A stretch of 45,181 nt of DNA from JBIIUJ01 sp044340025 (GTDB lineage Bacteria > Pseudomonadota > Alphaproteobacteria > Caulobacterales > Aquidulcibacteraceae). Where the stretch lies: assembly GCA_044340025.1 (NCBI GenBank), contig JBIIUJ010000005.1:1-45181 (forward strand), in the 5' to 3' direction. Position 1 is the stretch's first letter. The number at the start of each line of letters is the position of its first letter. Shown piece by piece: positions 14,310 to 23,974 of this stretch. Made by a program: the position numbers and the translations under genes. A model generated the notes under the pieces. It was not told the DNA's origin and searched no databases. It saw only the letters and a list, made by a program, of their open reading frames with translations.

Positions 14310-15863
14310 TCAACGCCGCATCGCAGGCAATCGAAGCCCGGCAAGCACGAAAAGGGCCATCAACAGCCAAATCGTGCGCTCACCGCCACGCGCGAACACG
14401 GTCGGGTCCAGCGCGTCGGGCAGCTGCGCGCGCACCACGCCCGGGCCGCGCGGCATTTGGGCAACGCTGCGGCCGTAGGGATCGACGATTGCAGAAGGGC
14501 CGGCCGAGGCAGACCGCACGAGAGGCACGCCCTCCTCGATCGCGCGATAGCGCGCCTGATTGAAATGCTGATGGGGACCGGCTCCGTCGCCAAACCAGCC
14601 ATCGACCGAGACATTCAACAGCCATTGCGGACGCTGGGCGGCGCCGCGATGAAAGCCCGGAAAGATCGCTTCGTAACAGATCAGCGGTCCTGCGACCGGC
14701 AGCCCCGGCAGCGTCAGCGTGGCGGCTGCAGGCCCCGGGGTGAAATCGACCCCGTAAGACACCAGGCTGCGCAGCCCCAGCGCATCAAACACCGCACCGA
14801 ACGGCACATATTCCCCGAAGGGCACAAGGTGGTGCTTGTCATAGAGCCCGCGCAGCGCAAGGCCGCGCGGATCAGTCCCGATTACGGCCAGCGCGTTATG
14901 ATAGACCCGGCCTTCCCCGCCCTTGAAATCCCGGCGCGGCGCGCCGACCGCCAGCATCCGCCCGCCCAGCCGCGCCCCGATGGCGGCGAGAACCGCCTCC
15001 TCCTCCAGAAGCAGGAAGGGCATGGCGCCTTCGGGCCAGACGACGATGGCGGCGTCGGACGCGCGCGGATCGTCGAGCAGCGCCAGATAGCGGGCGGGCA
15101 CCGCCTGGCGGGCTTCGGGGCGCCACATCTCGGCCTGGGTGAAGCCGGCGTCCATGACCGCAACGATGGGGCGATCAGGCCCCGCGGGCCGGGCCGCCTC
15201 CAGACGCAACGCACCCCATCCCGCCAGTCCCGCCAGCATCAGCGGCCCGCCCAGGCCGACGCCGAGACGGAGCCATCGCCCGCCCCGACCCCAGAGCGCC
15301 GCCGGGGCCGCAAAGGCCAGAAGCGTGAGACCCGTCAGCCCGTAGGCGCCGATCAAGGCGGCGCTTTGCGAAACCGCCCCGCCCGCCGGCCAGACATAAC
15401 CCGTGAGGTTCCAGGGAAAGCCCGTAAAGAGATGGGCGCGCGCCATCTCGGCCAGCGTGAAGAGGCCTGCAAGCAGAAAGATCCGGCGCGGCCCGGCCGG
15501 AGCAAGGCGCGCATAAAGGCCGCCGGCCACACCCCAGAAAACCGCAAGCGCACCCGGCAGCGCCATCACGGCCGGAATCGCCAGCGCGGCGAATTTCTCG
15601 GCGTCAACAAAGAAGGCGGCCCCGATCCAGTTCAGGCCGGCCAGAAAGCCCGCAAAGGCAAACGCATAGGCGCGCCAGAATCCCGCCCAGAACCGGCTTT
15701 GGGCGCGGCGCGCATCATCCAGCAGCCAGACGAGCACGAGGATCGAGAGCGCAGCGACCGGCCAGAGATGCCAGGGCGCAAAGCCCGCCACGCTGGCGGC
15801 GCCCGCAGCAAGCGCGAGCGCCCCCTTCGCCAGGCCGCCTCGCCAGCCGGACCAAAGGGTCAA
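14310..15863 (-). CDS. lnt: Apolipoprotein N-acyltransferase
   Basis: Lnt adds the third acyl chain to the N-terminal cysteine of lipoproteins in the inner membrane. The 517-residue product has about six to eight N-terminal hydrophobic segments and a periplasmic nitrilase domain with the catalytic triad: Glu in VVWPEGAMPF, Lys in YDKHHLVPFGEY and Cys in LICYEAIFPG. A final C-terminal membrane helix (WLLMALFVLAGLRL) closes the protein. The TTG start at 15863 overlaps the corC stop as TTGA. The cell makes at least one lipoprotein in this window (7083-7910). Confidence 0.95.
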   Translation of the reverse strand: MTLWSGWRGGLAKGALALAAGAASVAGFAPWHLWPVAALSILVLVWLLDDARRAQSRFWAGFWRAYAFAFAGFLAGLNWIGAAFFVDAEKFAALAIPAVMALPGALAVFWGVAGGLYARLAPAGPRRIFLLAGLFTLAEMARAHLFTGFPWNLTGYVWPAGGAVSQSAALIGAYGLTGLTLLAFAAPAALWGRGGRWLRLGVGLGGPLMLAGLAGWGALRLEAARPAGPDRPIVAVMDAGFTQAEMWRPEARQAVPARYLALLDDPRASDAAIVVWPEGAMPFLLLEEEAVLAAIGARLGGRMLAVGAPRRDFKGGEGRVYHNALAVIGTDPRGLALRGLYDKHHLVPFGEYVPFGAVFDALGLRSLVSYGVDFTPGPAAATLTLPGLPVAGPLICYEAIFPGFHRGAAQRPQWLLNVSVDGWFGDGAGPHQHFNQARYRAIEEGVPLVRSASAGPSAIVDPYGRSVAQMPRGPGVVRAQLPDALDPTVFARGGERTIWLLMALFVLAGLRLPAMRR

Positions 15864-16768
15864 GCGCGGCCCTCGCCCTCGGGCTGCGGCTCGATCCTTA
15901 GCAGGCGCACGGTCTTGATCCGGCGCGGATCGGCCTCGGTCACTTCCAGATCATAGCCGGCGGGATGGCGCACGATCTCGCCGCGGACGGGCACGCGGCC
16001 CGCCAGCGCGACCACGAGACCGCCCAGCGTGTCGATCTCGTCCTCTCGGTCTTCCAGCGTCAGGTCCACGCCGGTCTCGTCGCGGAAGTCCGCAATCTCG
16101 ACCTTGGCGTCGGCGTCCCAGCGGCCGGGGCCGCGCGCGACGACGCTGGTGGCTTCATCGTCGTCGTGCTCATCGTCGATGTCGCCGACGATCTGCTCCA
16201 TCAGATCCTCGATCGTGGCGAGCCCGTCGGTGCCGCCATATTCGTCCACCACGAGGCAGAGATGCACCCGCTTGGTGCGCATCTGCAGCAGCAGCACAGG
16301 CAGGGGCATGGACGGCGGCACGTAAAGCAGCTCGCGCCGGATGCGCGGCAGGATGCGGTCGGTCAGCTTGGCGCGCGGGGCGCCGGTCTCGTCCGGCATC
16401 AGATAGGCCAGCACGTCCTTCACATGGACCATGCCCATGGGGTTATCCAGGCCGTCGCGCACGATCGGCAGGCGGGAATGCTGGGTCTCCTCGAACACGC
16501 GGGTGACTTCTTCCAGCGTATCATTGGCGTCCACCGACACGATGTCGGGGCGCGGAACCATCACGTCGGAGACGCGCAGCCGATCAAAGTGCGCGACTTT
16601 GAGGATCATGTCGCGCTGATCGCGCTTCAGCCCATCGCCGGCTTGTTCGCGTTCGCGGATCACGTCGGCGGGATCAATGTCGGGCGCGGCCTCGCCGGTT
16701 GATGCCTTCAGCCGCTTGCGCAGCTTCATGAACCAGGAGGGCCGCTTGGGACTTGGAGTGTCAGCCAT
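15860..16768 (-). CDS. CorC/HlyC-type CBS-domain protein
   Basis: This 302-residue cytosolic protein has two CBS domains (DVMVPRPDIVSVDANDTLEEV around residues 65-120, then the LHLCLVVDEYGGTDGLATIEDLMEQIVGDIDDEHD region) and a C-terminal CorC_HlyC domain ending in LEVTEADPRRIKTVRL. It lacks an N-terminal DUF21 membrane domain and so resembles CorC (YbeX) rather than the membrane-bound paralogues. CorC was first linked to Co/Mg efflux. YbeX, next to ybeY, has more recently been tied to ribosome and rRNA metabolism. The ATG at 16768 overlaps the ybeY stop by 8 bases. Confidence 0.92.
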   Translation of the reverse strand: MADTPSPKRPSWFMKLRKRLKASTGEAAPDIDPADVIREREQAGDGLKRDQRDMILKVAHFDRLRVSDVMVPRPDIVSVDANDTLEEVTRVFEETQHSRLPIVRDGLDNPMGMVHVKDVLAYLMPDETGAPRAKLTDRILPRIRRELLYVPPSMPLPVLLLQMRTKRVHLCLVVDEYGGTDGLATIEDLMEQIVGDIDDEHDDDEATSVVARGPGRWDADAKVEIADFRDETGVDLTLEDREDEIDTLGGLVVALAGRVPVRGEIVRHPAGYDLEVTEADPRRIKTVRLLRIEPQPEGEGRA

Positions 16769-17213
16769 GGTCTGCGTAGGGGTCTGGCGCGCCAAGGGCG
16801 GCCAGGATCAAACGCTCTTTTCCTTCCATCACCGATGCGTCTGCGTCGGTCTCGTGGTCGTATCCTAATAGATGAAGCAGGCCATGCGCCAGAAGGTGGC
16901 GCGCGTGATCGCGCAGCGTCTTGCCCTGAACGGCCGCTTCGTCGGCCACTGTCTCGTAGGCGAGCACGATATCGCCCAGGAAATCTGCAAACGCGGCGGG
17001 CGGGGGAAAGCTCAGCACGTTGGTCGGCCTGTCTTTCCCGCGAAAGCGGGCGTTGAGGTCCTGCACGGTCGCGTCGTCGGCGAGACAGACAGAGACTTCT
17101 CCGGCCGCCCCTTCATGGGCGAACACGGCGGTGACAGTTTCTGTCACGAGCGCAGCGGGGTCGCCGAGTGCGGCTTCCCAGCGGGGGTCTTCGAGGGAGA
17201 GATCGATGGTCAT
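16761..17213 (-). CDS. ybeY: Endoribonuclease YbeY (rRNA maturation)
   Basis: YbeY is a zinc-dependent endoribonuclease needed for 16S rRNA 3' maturation and ribosome quality control. The 150-residue product has the zinc motif HLLAHGLLHLLGYDH (HGxxHxxGYDH) near the C-terminus, and the preceding RPTNVLSFPPP and LGDIVLAYETV segments are typical. The ATG at 17213 gives MTIDLSLEDPRW; the longer open frame upstream has no family similarity. It sits between phoH and corC as in most alphaproteobacteria. A 139-base gap holding a palindromic repeat separates it from phoH. Confidence 0.95.
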   Translation of the reverse strand: MTIDLSLEDPRWEAALGDPAALVTETVTAVFAHEGAAGEVSVCLADDATVQDLNARFRGKDRPTNVLSFPPPAAFADFLGDIVLAYETVADEAAVQGKTLRDHARHLLAHGLLHLLGYDHETDADASVMEGKERLILAALGAPDPYADHG

Positions 17214-17287
17214 GTCCCGCCCGATCCTCCCCAGATAGGGCGGGAGGCGTCGCTGAAGGTGACGGAGCGGGGAAATGGGGCTGCGAG

Positions 17288-17338
17288 GCGCCCCTTCCGG
17301 CCCTGAGGGCTGTCTCCCCCGTGAACGCGGGAGGAAAG
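17288..17338. repeat. Palindromic intergenic repeat, type A copy 1
   Basis: The stretch reads as two hairpins, CCGGCC...GGGC followed by TCCCCCGTGAACGCGGGAGGA, between phoH and ybeY. Similar paired hairpins occur at 42241-42287, 42325-42370 and 45087-45134. It lies in the phoH-ybeY transcript and could act as an RNA hairpin. This copy is the most diverged, and the boundaries are judged by eye. Confidence 0.45.
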
Positions 17339-17352
17339 GCTGGGCGCCTGCC

Positions 17353-18308
17353 TCACCCCCGCTCCCCCTCATAACGCGCGATGATCCGCCCCACCAAAGG
17401 ATGGCGCACGACATCCTCGGTTCCGAACCGGATCGCGCGGACACCCTTCACCCCGTCGAGCAGGCCAAGCGCGTGAGCGAGACCGGAATCTTCCGGCCGC
17501 AGCAGATCGACCTGGGTGGGGTCGCCGTTCACCGCCATGCGCGAGCCTTCCCCAAGGCGGGTCAGCACCATCTTCATCTGCAGTTTCGTGGCGTTCTGCG
17601 CCTCGTCGACGATGACGAAGGCATCCGAGAGGGTGCGCCCGCGCATGAAGGCGAGGGGCGCGACTTCGATGTCGCCGGCCGCGCGCCGCCGCTCGAACTG
17701 GCCGGGACCGAGCAGCGCGCGCAGCGAATCCCAGATCGGCTGGAGATAGGGATCGACCTTCTCGTTGAGGTCGCCCGGCAGGAAGCCCAGCCGCTCGCCC
17801 GCCTCCACCGCCGGCCGGGTCACCACCAGCCGGCTGACCTGTCCCTCCAGCAGGGCCGATACGGCAACCGCAGCCGCCAGATAGGTCTTGCCCGTGCCGG
17901 CCGGCCCCACGCCGAAGACAAGATCGGCGTCAGGGCTGCGCAGCGCCTCCAGATAGGACGCCTGGGCCGGCGTGCGCGGGGCGATCAGGCTGCGCCGACC
18001 CGGCAAAGCGAGCCCCTGTGGCCGGGCTCCGGCGCCTTTTTTCGCGAAGGAGACGCCCGCGCGCACATCCTCCACCCCAACCGCATCTCCGCGCTGAAGC
18101 CGCTCATAGAGCGCCTCGACCGCGATGCGGGCCTGGGCGACGTCTCCGGCGCGGCCTTCGATCGTCACGTCGCCGCCCGCGCTCTCCAGCCGAACGCCGA
18201 ACGCATCCTCGATCAGCGCGAGGTGGCGATGTTGCGGACCGCAGAGCGCGGGCGCGAGGCTCGCATCATCGAAGGTGAGAACCAGCGTGACGGGATCATC
18301 GGGTCGGC

Positions 18309-18312
<4 letters not shown>
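17353..18312 (-). CDS. PhoH family ATPase
   Basis: This 319-residue PhoH-like (YbeZ) P-loop protein has the Walker A motif GPAGTGKTYLA and a FVIVDEAQN Walker B motif, followed by MVLTRLGEGSRMAVNGDPTQVD, the family signature. An N-terminal segment of about 120 residues resembles a KH-like RNA-binding part. PhoH/YbeZ is thought to work with YbeY in RNA processing. The ATG at 18312 overlaps the miaB stop as ATGA, which supports this start; a reading 40 residues longer would enter miaB. It converts the miaB transcript into a tRNA/rRNA maturation operon. Confidence 0.94.
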
Positions 18313-19658
<1,346 letters not shown>

Positions 19659-19813
19659 GGGCCGCCCTTTAGCCGAAACGGCGGCTGGCGGGAATGGCCG
19701 GGGCAGGGCGCGTGCATCCGCGTCGCGGCGACGCAGCCCGACGCGCGGTCTTTGCCCCTTGCCGGGCGAGGCCCGCGACCGATCTTTGAAGCTCTCGCCA
19801 ACGGAACCCGACT

Positions 19814-20314
19814 TTGGACGCTCGCGCCGCCCTTCTTGCCACGCCCGACGCCCCGCCAGTGGGCGAGGCGACGCCTGCGCTGCGGCTGGAGGAATATTTC
19901 CTCGGCCGCACGTTGGCCTGGGGCGTGTTTCAGGACCGCTTCGGCAAGCTCCGCCGCCAGTTCGAGGTGGTGATCGACGGGGCCTGGGACGGCGAGACCC
20001 TCACCCTGGACGAGCAATTCCACTATGCTGACGGGGAACGCCAGCAACGAGTGTGGCGGTTGCGCCGCTCCGGGCCGGACCGCTGGGACGGCCGGGCCGA
20101 CGATGTGATCGGCGTGGCCCACGGGCGCATTCAGGGCAACGAACTGTCCTGGGTGTATCAGGTGCGCCTGCCCATCGGCCGCAACGGACTGGTGACGACG
20201 TTTGACGATCGGATGTGGCTGCAATCCGGGGGCGTGATGATCAATCGCGCCACGGTGCGCAAGCTGGGGCTGCGCATCGCGGAAGCCACCATCGTGTTCC
20301 GCAAGGCCGCCTGA
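19814..20314 (+). CDS. DUF3833 family protein
   Basis: The 166-residue product matches the DUF3833 pattern: LEEYFLGRTLAWGVFQDRFGKLRRQFEVVIDG near the N-terminus, then LDEQFHYADGERQQRVWRL and a QSGGVMINRATVRKLGLRIAEATIVF ending. The function of the family is unknown. Many members start with a lipoprotein signal; here the readable start is the TTG at 19814 and no lipobox is seen, so this copy may be cytosolic or its start may be mis-set. It is divergent from miaB with about 155 bases between. Confidence 0.82.
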   Translation: MDARAALLATPDAPPVGEATPALRLEEYFLGRTLAWGVFQDRFGKLRRQFEVVIDGAWDGETLTLDEQFHYADGERQQRVWRLRRSGPDRWDGRADDVIGVAHGRIQGNELSWVYQVRLPIGRNGLVTTFDDRMWLQSGGVMINRATVRKLGLRIAEATIVFRKAA

Positions 20315-20395
20315 AGCTCCAGCCCGCTCGCAGATTTGTAACGTGCGGAAAGCGGTAGGTTTTGTATCCTTCCGATCCCAGACTTGGAGGTCGCC

Positions 20396-20878
20396 ATGTC
20401 CCTGCGCTCTGTTCTTGCCGCCGCTCTTGCCTTGCCGCTTGTCGGCCTCGCCGCGCCAGCCTCGGCTGAAACGGTCGTGCGCTTTGGTCCCGACGCCCAG
20501 AAGAAGTTTGAAAAGGACTATGGCGTGCGCGAGCAGGCCTATCTCGAAACCCTGATGAAGCGCCGGGTGGAGCGCGCCCTCGCCGCCCAGGGCCTGACCG
20601 GCTCGGTGGAGGTCACGATCCTCGACCTGAAGCCCAACCGGCCCACGCTTCAGCAGATGAGCGACAAGCCCGGCCTGTCGTTCCAGAGCTTCGGTATTGG
20701 CGGCGCCGAGATGGAGGGCGTCCTGCGCGACGGCGCGGGCGCAGAGCGAGCGCGCCTCACCTATGACTGGTATGAGACCGATATCGTCGATGCCCAGTTC
20801 GAAACCACCTGGGGCGACGCAGCCACGGCCTTCGACCGCTTCGCCCGCAAGCTGGTGGAACAGGCCGCCGGCGGCTAG
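20396..20878 (+). CDS. Small exported protein of unknown function
   Basis: The 160-residue product begins with a Sec-type signal peptide, MSLRSVLAAALALPLVGLAAPASA followed by ETVV, so about 136 residues should reach the periplasm. The mature part has the charged helical segment FGPDAQKKFEKDYGVREQAYLETLMKRRVERALAAQG, then a strand VEVTILDLKPNRPT and a TYDWYETDIVDAQFETTWGDA region. I do not recognise a named family with confidence. The ATG at 20396 is preceded by TTGGAGG, a good ribosome site. Its stop overlaps that of the convergent thioesterase-like gene. Confidence 0.78.
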   Translation: MSLRSVLAAALALPLVGLAAPASAETVVRFGPDAQKKFEKDYGVREQAYLETLMKRRVERALAAQGLTGSVEVTILDLKPNRPTLQQMSDKPGLSFQSFGIGGAEMEGVLRDGAGAERARLTYDWYETDIVDAQFETTWGDAATAFDRFARKLVEQAAGG

Positions 20879-21804
20879 GCGCTCAGCCCCGCGATCGCAC
20901 GGGCTTCCAGTTCGGCGCGCTGGGCTGACGGCGTGGCGATCGCCCTGCGCGCATCAAGATCGAGCGTGATCGCCACAGCCTCGCAGGTGCACCAGGCGCC
21001 GCCGCCGACCGGATCGGTGATCCAGTGGGCCAGTGCATGGGCCTTTTCCTTCACCCAGACGACGCCGGAGGCGATATCCAGCACATCGCCCGCCTGCGGC
21101 CAGGCGCGATAGATCAGCCGGTATTCCAGAACAGCCGCGCCCACGCGGGCCACGCCGCCAGCGGCTTTGCCCACCGCCGCGCGCCAGCCGGCCAGCATGT
21201 TGGGGACGCCATCGGACACGCGCGCGATGAACCACTCCGGCCGGAGCCGCCCCAGACCATCGCACTGATCGGGGCGAATGGGGATGCGCGCAATCGGGGT
21301 GAGACCCAGCTCCTGCTTGCGCGCATGATCCGCCGGGGCGGGCGGCGCGCCGAAGACGAGCGAGCGCGGGGCTGCAACATCCGGAATGGCGGCGAGGGCG
21401 GCTTCCAGCGCCGTGCGCGTGGCCGCCGACCACGCGAACGGCGCCCCGGTGGAGGCTTCCACATGGACGATGCGGGTGATGAACGTTGCTGCGGGCGCAG
21501 CATCGGCCGCGTGGTGCAGGATCTGGACGATATCGGCGTCGTCCTCGCCAACGCGCACCACCGCGCCCGTCATGAACAGCGGCGCGCCGGCGTGGGCTTC
21601 CTTGAGGAACTTCACATGCTGCTCGGCCAGCAGGACGGTCGCAGGCGCGCCAGGCCGGAAGGCGCGGCCAAGCCCCACGAACGGGGCGAACGCCATCAGG
21701 CCTTCCATCATGCGCTCGACATAGAAGCGCACGTTCATGTGGCCCATCTCGTCGCATTCCCAGGTGTTGACGCCGCCGCGCCAGATCTCGCGAAGACCGT
21801 TCAC
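20875..21804 (-). CDS. Double-hotdog acyl-CoA thioesterase-like protein
   Basis: The 309-residue product contains two hotdog-fold halves. The first opens with WECDEMGHMNVRFYVERMMEGL, a typical acyl-ACP/4-hydroxybenzoyl-CoA-type thioesterase start with the DxxGHMN pattern. The second half contains DQCDGLGRLRPEWFIARVSDGVPNML, a related but diverged motif. This suggests hydrolysis of a CoA or ACP thioester, but the substrate is unknown. It is the last gene of a minus-strand cluster with zur (29 bases upstream), so it may be co-transcribed with it. Confidence 0.8.
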   Translation of the reverse strand: MNGLREIWRGGVNTWECDEMGHMNVRFYVERMMEGLMAFAPFVGLGRAFRPGAPATVLLAEQHVKFLKEAHAGAPLFMTGAVVRVGEDDADIVQILHHAADAAPAATFITRIVHVEASTGAPFAWSAATRTALEAALAAIPDVAAPRSLVFGAPPAPADHARKQELGLTPIARIPIRPDQCDGLGRLRPEWFIARVSDGVPNMLAGWRAAVGKAAGGVARVGAAVLEYRLIYRAWPQAGDVLDIASGVVWVKEKAHALAHWITDPVGGGAWCTCEAVAITLDLDARRAIATPSAQRAELEARAIAGLSA

Positions 21805-21833
21805 CGCTTCCCCCCAGAGCGTCGCGCAACGGC

Positions 21834-22316
21834 TCAGTCCGTCGCGTCAACCCCGCTTTGCGCTGCTGCACAAGCCGTGCACAAACCTTTCACCTCCAGC
21901 GCGCTGGCGCGGATGCGAAAGCCGGAAGCGTCGGCCGTCGCCTTGATGGGCGCGTCGAGCCCGGCGACCGGCCATTCCTCCGCGGCGCCGCACCCCTCGC
22001 ACAGGAAAAAGCAGATCACATCGCCCGGGTGGTGGGCTGCGCCGCAGACGGCATAGGCGTTCAGGCTCTCCACGCGGTGCATGACGCCCAGCCCGGTCCA
22101 GAAATCGAGCGCTCGATAGACCGACGGCGGCTTGGCCGGCCGGCCGGCGCGGGCGAACGCCTCCATCAATTCATAGGCCCGAATGGGTCCGGCGGCGTCG
22201 ATCACCGCATCGAGCACGCGCGCCCGCATCGAGGTGAGTTGGCCGCCGGCCGCCGCGCAGCGTTCGTGCGCCGCACGGCGGGCCTGCTCGGCGCTGGGCG
22301 AAATCAGCGGTTCCAC
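21834..22316 (-). CDS. zur: Fur-family regulator, Zur-like
   Basis: The 160-residue product fits the Zur branch of the Fur family. The winged-helix domain has LTSMRARVLDAVIDAAGPIRAYELMEAF and PPSVYRALDFWTGLGVMHRVESLNAYAVC, a wording typical of Zur. The structural zinc cysteines are CEGCG and CTAC, and the HHPGD segment supplies regulatory-site histidines. Zur represses zinc-uptake genes when zinc is plentiful. No zinc transporter is adjacent. The gene lies 9 bases after a membrane-protein gene and 29 bases before the thioesterase gene, so these may form one unit. Fur or Mur cannot be fully excluded. Confidence 0.87.
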   Translation of the reverse strand: MEPLISPSAEQARRAAHERCAAAGGQLTSMRARVLDAVIDAAGPIRAYELMEAFARAGRPAKPPSVYRALDFWTGLGVMHRVESLNAYAVCGAAHHPGDVICFFLCEGCGAAEEWPVAGLDAPIKATADASGFRIRASALEVKGLCTACAAAQSGVDATD

Positions 22317-22325
22317 GCCGGTGTC

Positions 22326-22991
22326 CTACGCCGGTTTCACCGTTCCGTAAAACGCGGCCAGAGCGACGAGCGCATAGACCACAACCACCCAGACGCAGGT
22401 ATGGTCGATGGAGCCGCGATAGGCGGCTTCGCGCTCTGGCGTGGAGCCCTGCGTCGCGATCGCGGCGAAGGCTGCAACGCCAGGCCCGAACGCAACGTCG
22501 ATCATGATCGCGGCAGGATAGATCAGGCCAAAAATCAGAAGCTTGGTCGCCAGCCAGTCCGGCTCAACCGGTCCGCTCCCCGCAAGAGAGCAGACAGAGA
22601 GCCCTACAAACACCGCGCCGAACAGGCCCTGCTTGGAGAGGTTGGCCATGCGCCAGACCTGGGCGGCGGGCTTGCCCTCCCATCCGGCCGAGGCAAGCGT
22701 GAGCGCGCACCAGGCAAGCGCATAGACCCACGCCGCAGGGATGAGCCAGGCCGGCAGCCCGATCAGCCCAAGGCTCGCGATCAGCATCAGCCCCACCGGC
22801 AGCATCAGCGGAAAGCACAGCCGGGGCAGCACGTCGATCAGCATTGCGCCCTTGAGCAGGGTGGCGCGCGTCTCCACCGAGAGGCCAGCGTTCAGGCTCA
22901 TGCGCGCCAGCACGAGCACGCCGACGTCCGCCCCCAGCCAGTACACGAGCAGCATGATGTGGGCGAACACCCAGAGCTGATGGCCATCCAT
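22326..22991 (-). CDS. Multi-pass membrane protein of unknown function
   Basis: The 221-residue product has about six hydrophobic segments: WVFAHIMLLVYWLGADVGVLVLA, LCFPLMLPVGLMLIASLGLI, LIPAAWVYALAWCALTLASA, GLFGAVFVGLSVCSLAG, LLIFGLIYPAAIMIDVAFG and TCVWVVVVYALVALAAFYG. Histidine in the first helix and at IDHTC recalls small heme- or copper-related membrane proteins, but I cannot name a family. It lies 9 bases upstream of zur on the same strand, which suggests co-transcription. Confidence 0.75.
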   Translation of the reverse strand: MDGHQLWVFAHIMLLVYWLGADVGVLVLARMSLNAGLSVETRATLLKGAMLIDVLPRLCFPLMLPVGLMLIASLGLIGLPAWLIPAAWVYALAWCALTLASAGWEGKPAAQVWRMANLSKQGLFGAVFVGLSVCSLAGSGPVEPDWLATKLLIFGLIYPAAIMIDVAFGPGVAAFAAIATQGSTPEREAAYRGSIDHTCVWVVVVYALVALAAFYGTVKPA

Positions 22992-23047
22992 GCGTTATCC
23001 CCCCGCAACCGCCTCAGCGTGGCGGGCGAGGGGCGAACCGGCAAGAG

Positions 23048-23974
23048 CTAGCCGCCGGCTTTCTCTCCGGCGCTGATCTCGCGCGCGCCAAGCGCATCGG
23101 CGAGGCGGGTCTTGGCCGATCCGGGACGCAGGGGCTTTTGCTGGCTTTCGTGCGCCGCCCAGCCGGTGGCGCAGACGATCTCGAACTCCGCCCGCAGACG
23201 GCCGTCGGGGTCGGTCATGGCGTCGGCGTAAAGCGCGAGCGCGCGCATCAGCACGTCGCGGCGCAGGGCTCGCGGGCTGCGCGCCAGAAGCGCGTTGGTC
23301 TCGCCCATGGCGCGCAGGTCGCCCAGCAGACGCAGGGGATCGCGGTAGCGCACGATCTGCACATCGCTGTCGGCCACCGGCAGGGTGAAACCCGCGCGCT
23401 GGAGCAGGCCGGCGAGATCTTGCGCATCGGCGAAGGGGGAAACCCGCATCGCGGCCCCGCCGGTGATCTCGTCTTCGGCCTGCAACAGTGCATGACGCAG
23501 CGCGCTGAGCGTGCGCCCACCCAGCATGGCGGCAATGAAGACGCCATCGGGCCGAAGCGCCCGGCGCGCCTGAACGAAGGCGCCAGGCAGATCATTCACC
23601 CAGTGCAGCGACAGGGTGGAAACGATGAGATCGAAGCTCGCCTCGGCGAACGGCAGGCGCTCCTCGTCGGCCGCGACCGGCGGCGCCGCGGCGCGCGCCA
23701 GCATGGCCGGCGACAGATCCGTCTCGACCAGCCAATCGATCTTTGCGGCCAGACCCGGCCGGGCGGCGACGGCGCGGGCGAAGAAGCCGCCGTGGCTGCC
23801 CAGGTCCAGCGCGCAGGCGAACCGCCGGTTGATCGCTTCCAGCCGGTCGCAGACATCCTCCACCGCGCGCTCCTTCAGGAAGGCGGCGTCGGGAAAGCGG
23901 GCGGCCGCCCGGCGGCGGCGCTGCGCGTGGAGGCGCCGGTCGAAAACGAGGGCGGGGTCGGGCGTCGCGGTCAC
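23048..23974 (-). CDS. SAM-dependent methyltransferase, NDUFAF5/BioC-like
   Basis: The 308-residue product resembles the NDUFAF5-like group of class I methyltransferases: VFDRRLHAQRRRRAAARFP near the N-terminus, the SAM-binding CALDLGSHGGFFARAVA, LPFAEASFDLIVSTLSLHWVNDLPGAFVQARRAL, and RYRDPLRLLGDLRAMGETNAL. Mitochondrial NDUFAF5 hydroxylates an arginine of complex I; the role of bacterial members is less clear. The GTG at 23974 is chosen because it overlaps the corA stop as GTGA; a GTG six codons earlier is also possible. An NDUFA9-like gene occurs at 5430-6404, so two complex-I-associated families are present. Confidence 0.85.
   Translation of the reverse strand: MTATPDPALVFDRRLHAQRRRRAAARFPDAAFLKERAVEDVCDRLEAINRRFACALDLGSHGGFFARAVAARPGLAAKIDWLVETDLSPAMLARAAAPPVAADEERLPFAEASFDLIVSTLSLHWVNDLPGAFVQARRALRPDGVFIAAMLGGRTLSALRHALLQAEDEITGGAAMRVSPFADAQDLAGLLQRAGFTLPVADSDVQIVRYRDPLRLLGDLRAMGETNALLARSPRALRRDVLMRALALYADAMTDPDGRLRAEFEIVCATGWAAHESQQKPLRPGSAKTRLADALGAREISAGEKAGG

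Noticed and set aside
14283..15956. 557-codon open frame on the plus strand opposite lnt
   Set aside because: It is antisense to a gene with an intact catalytic triad. The peptide is Arg/Gln/Pro-rich without domains, as expected for a shadow frame in GC-rich DNA.
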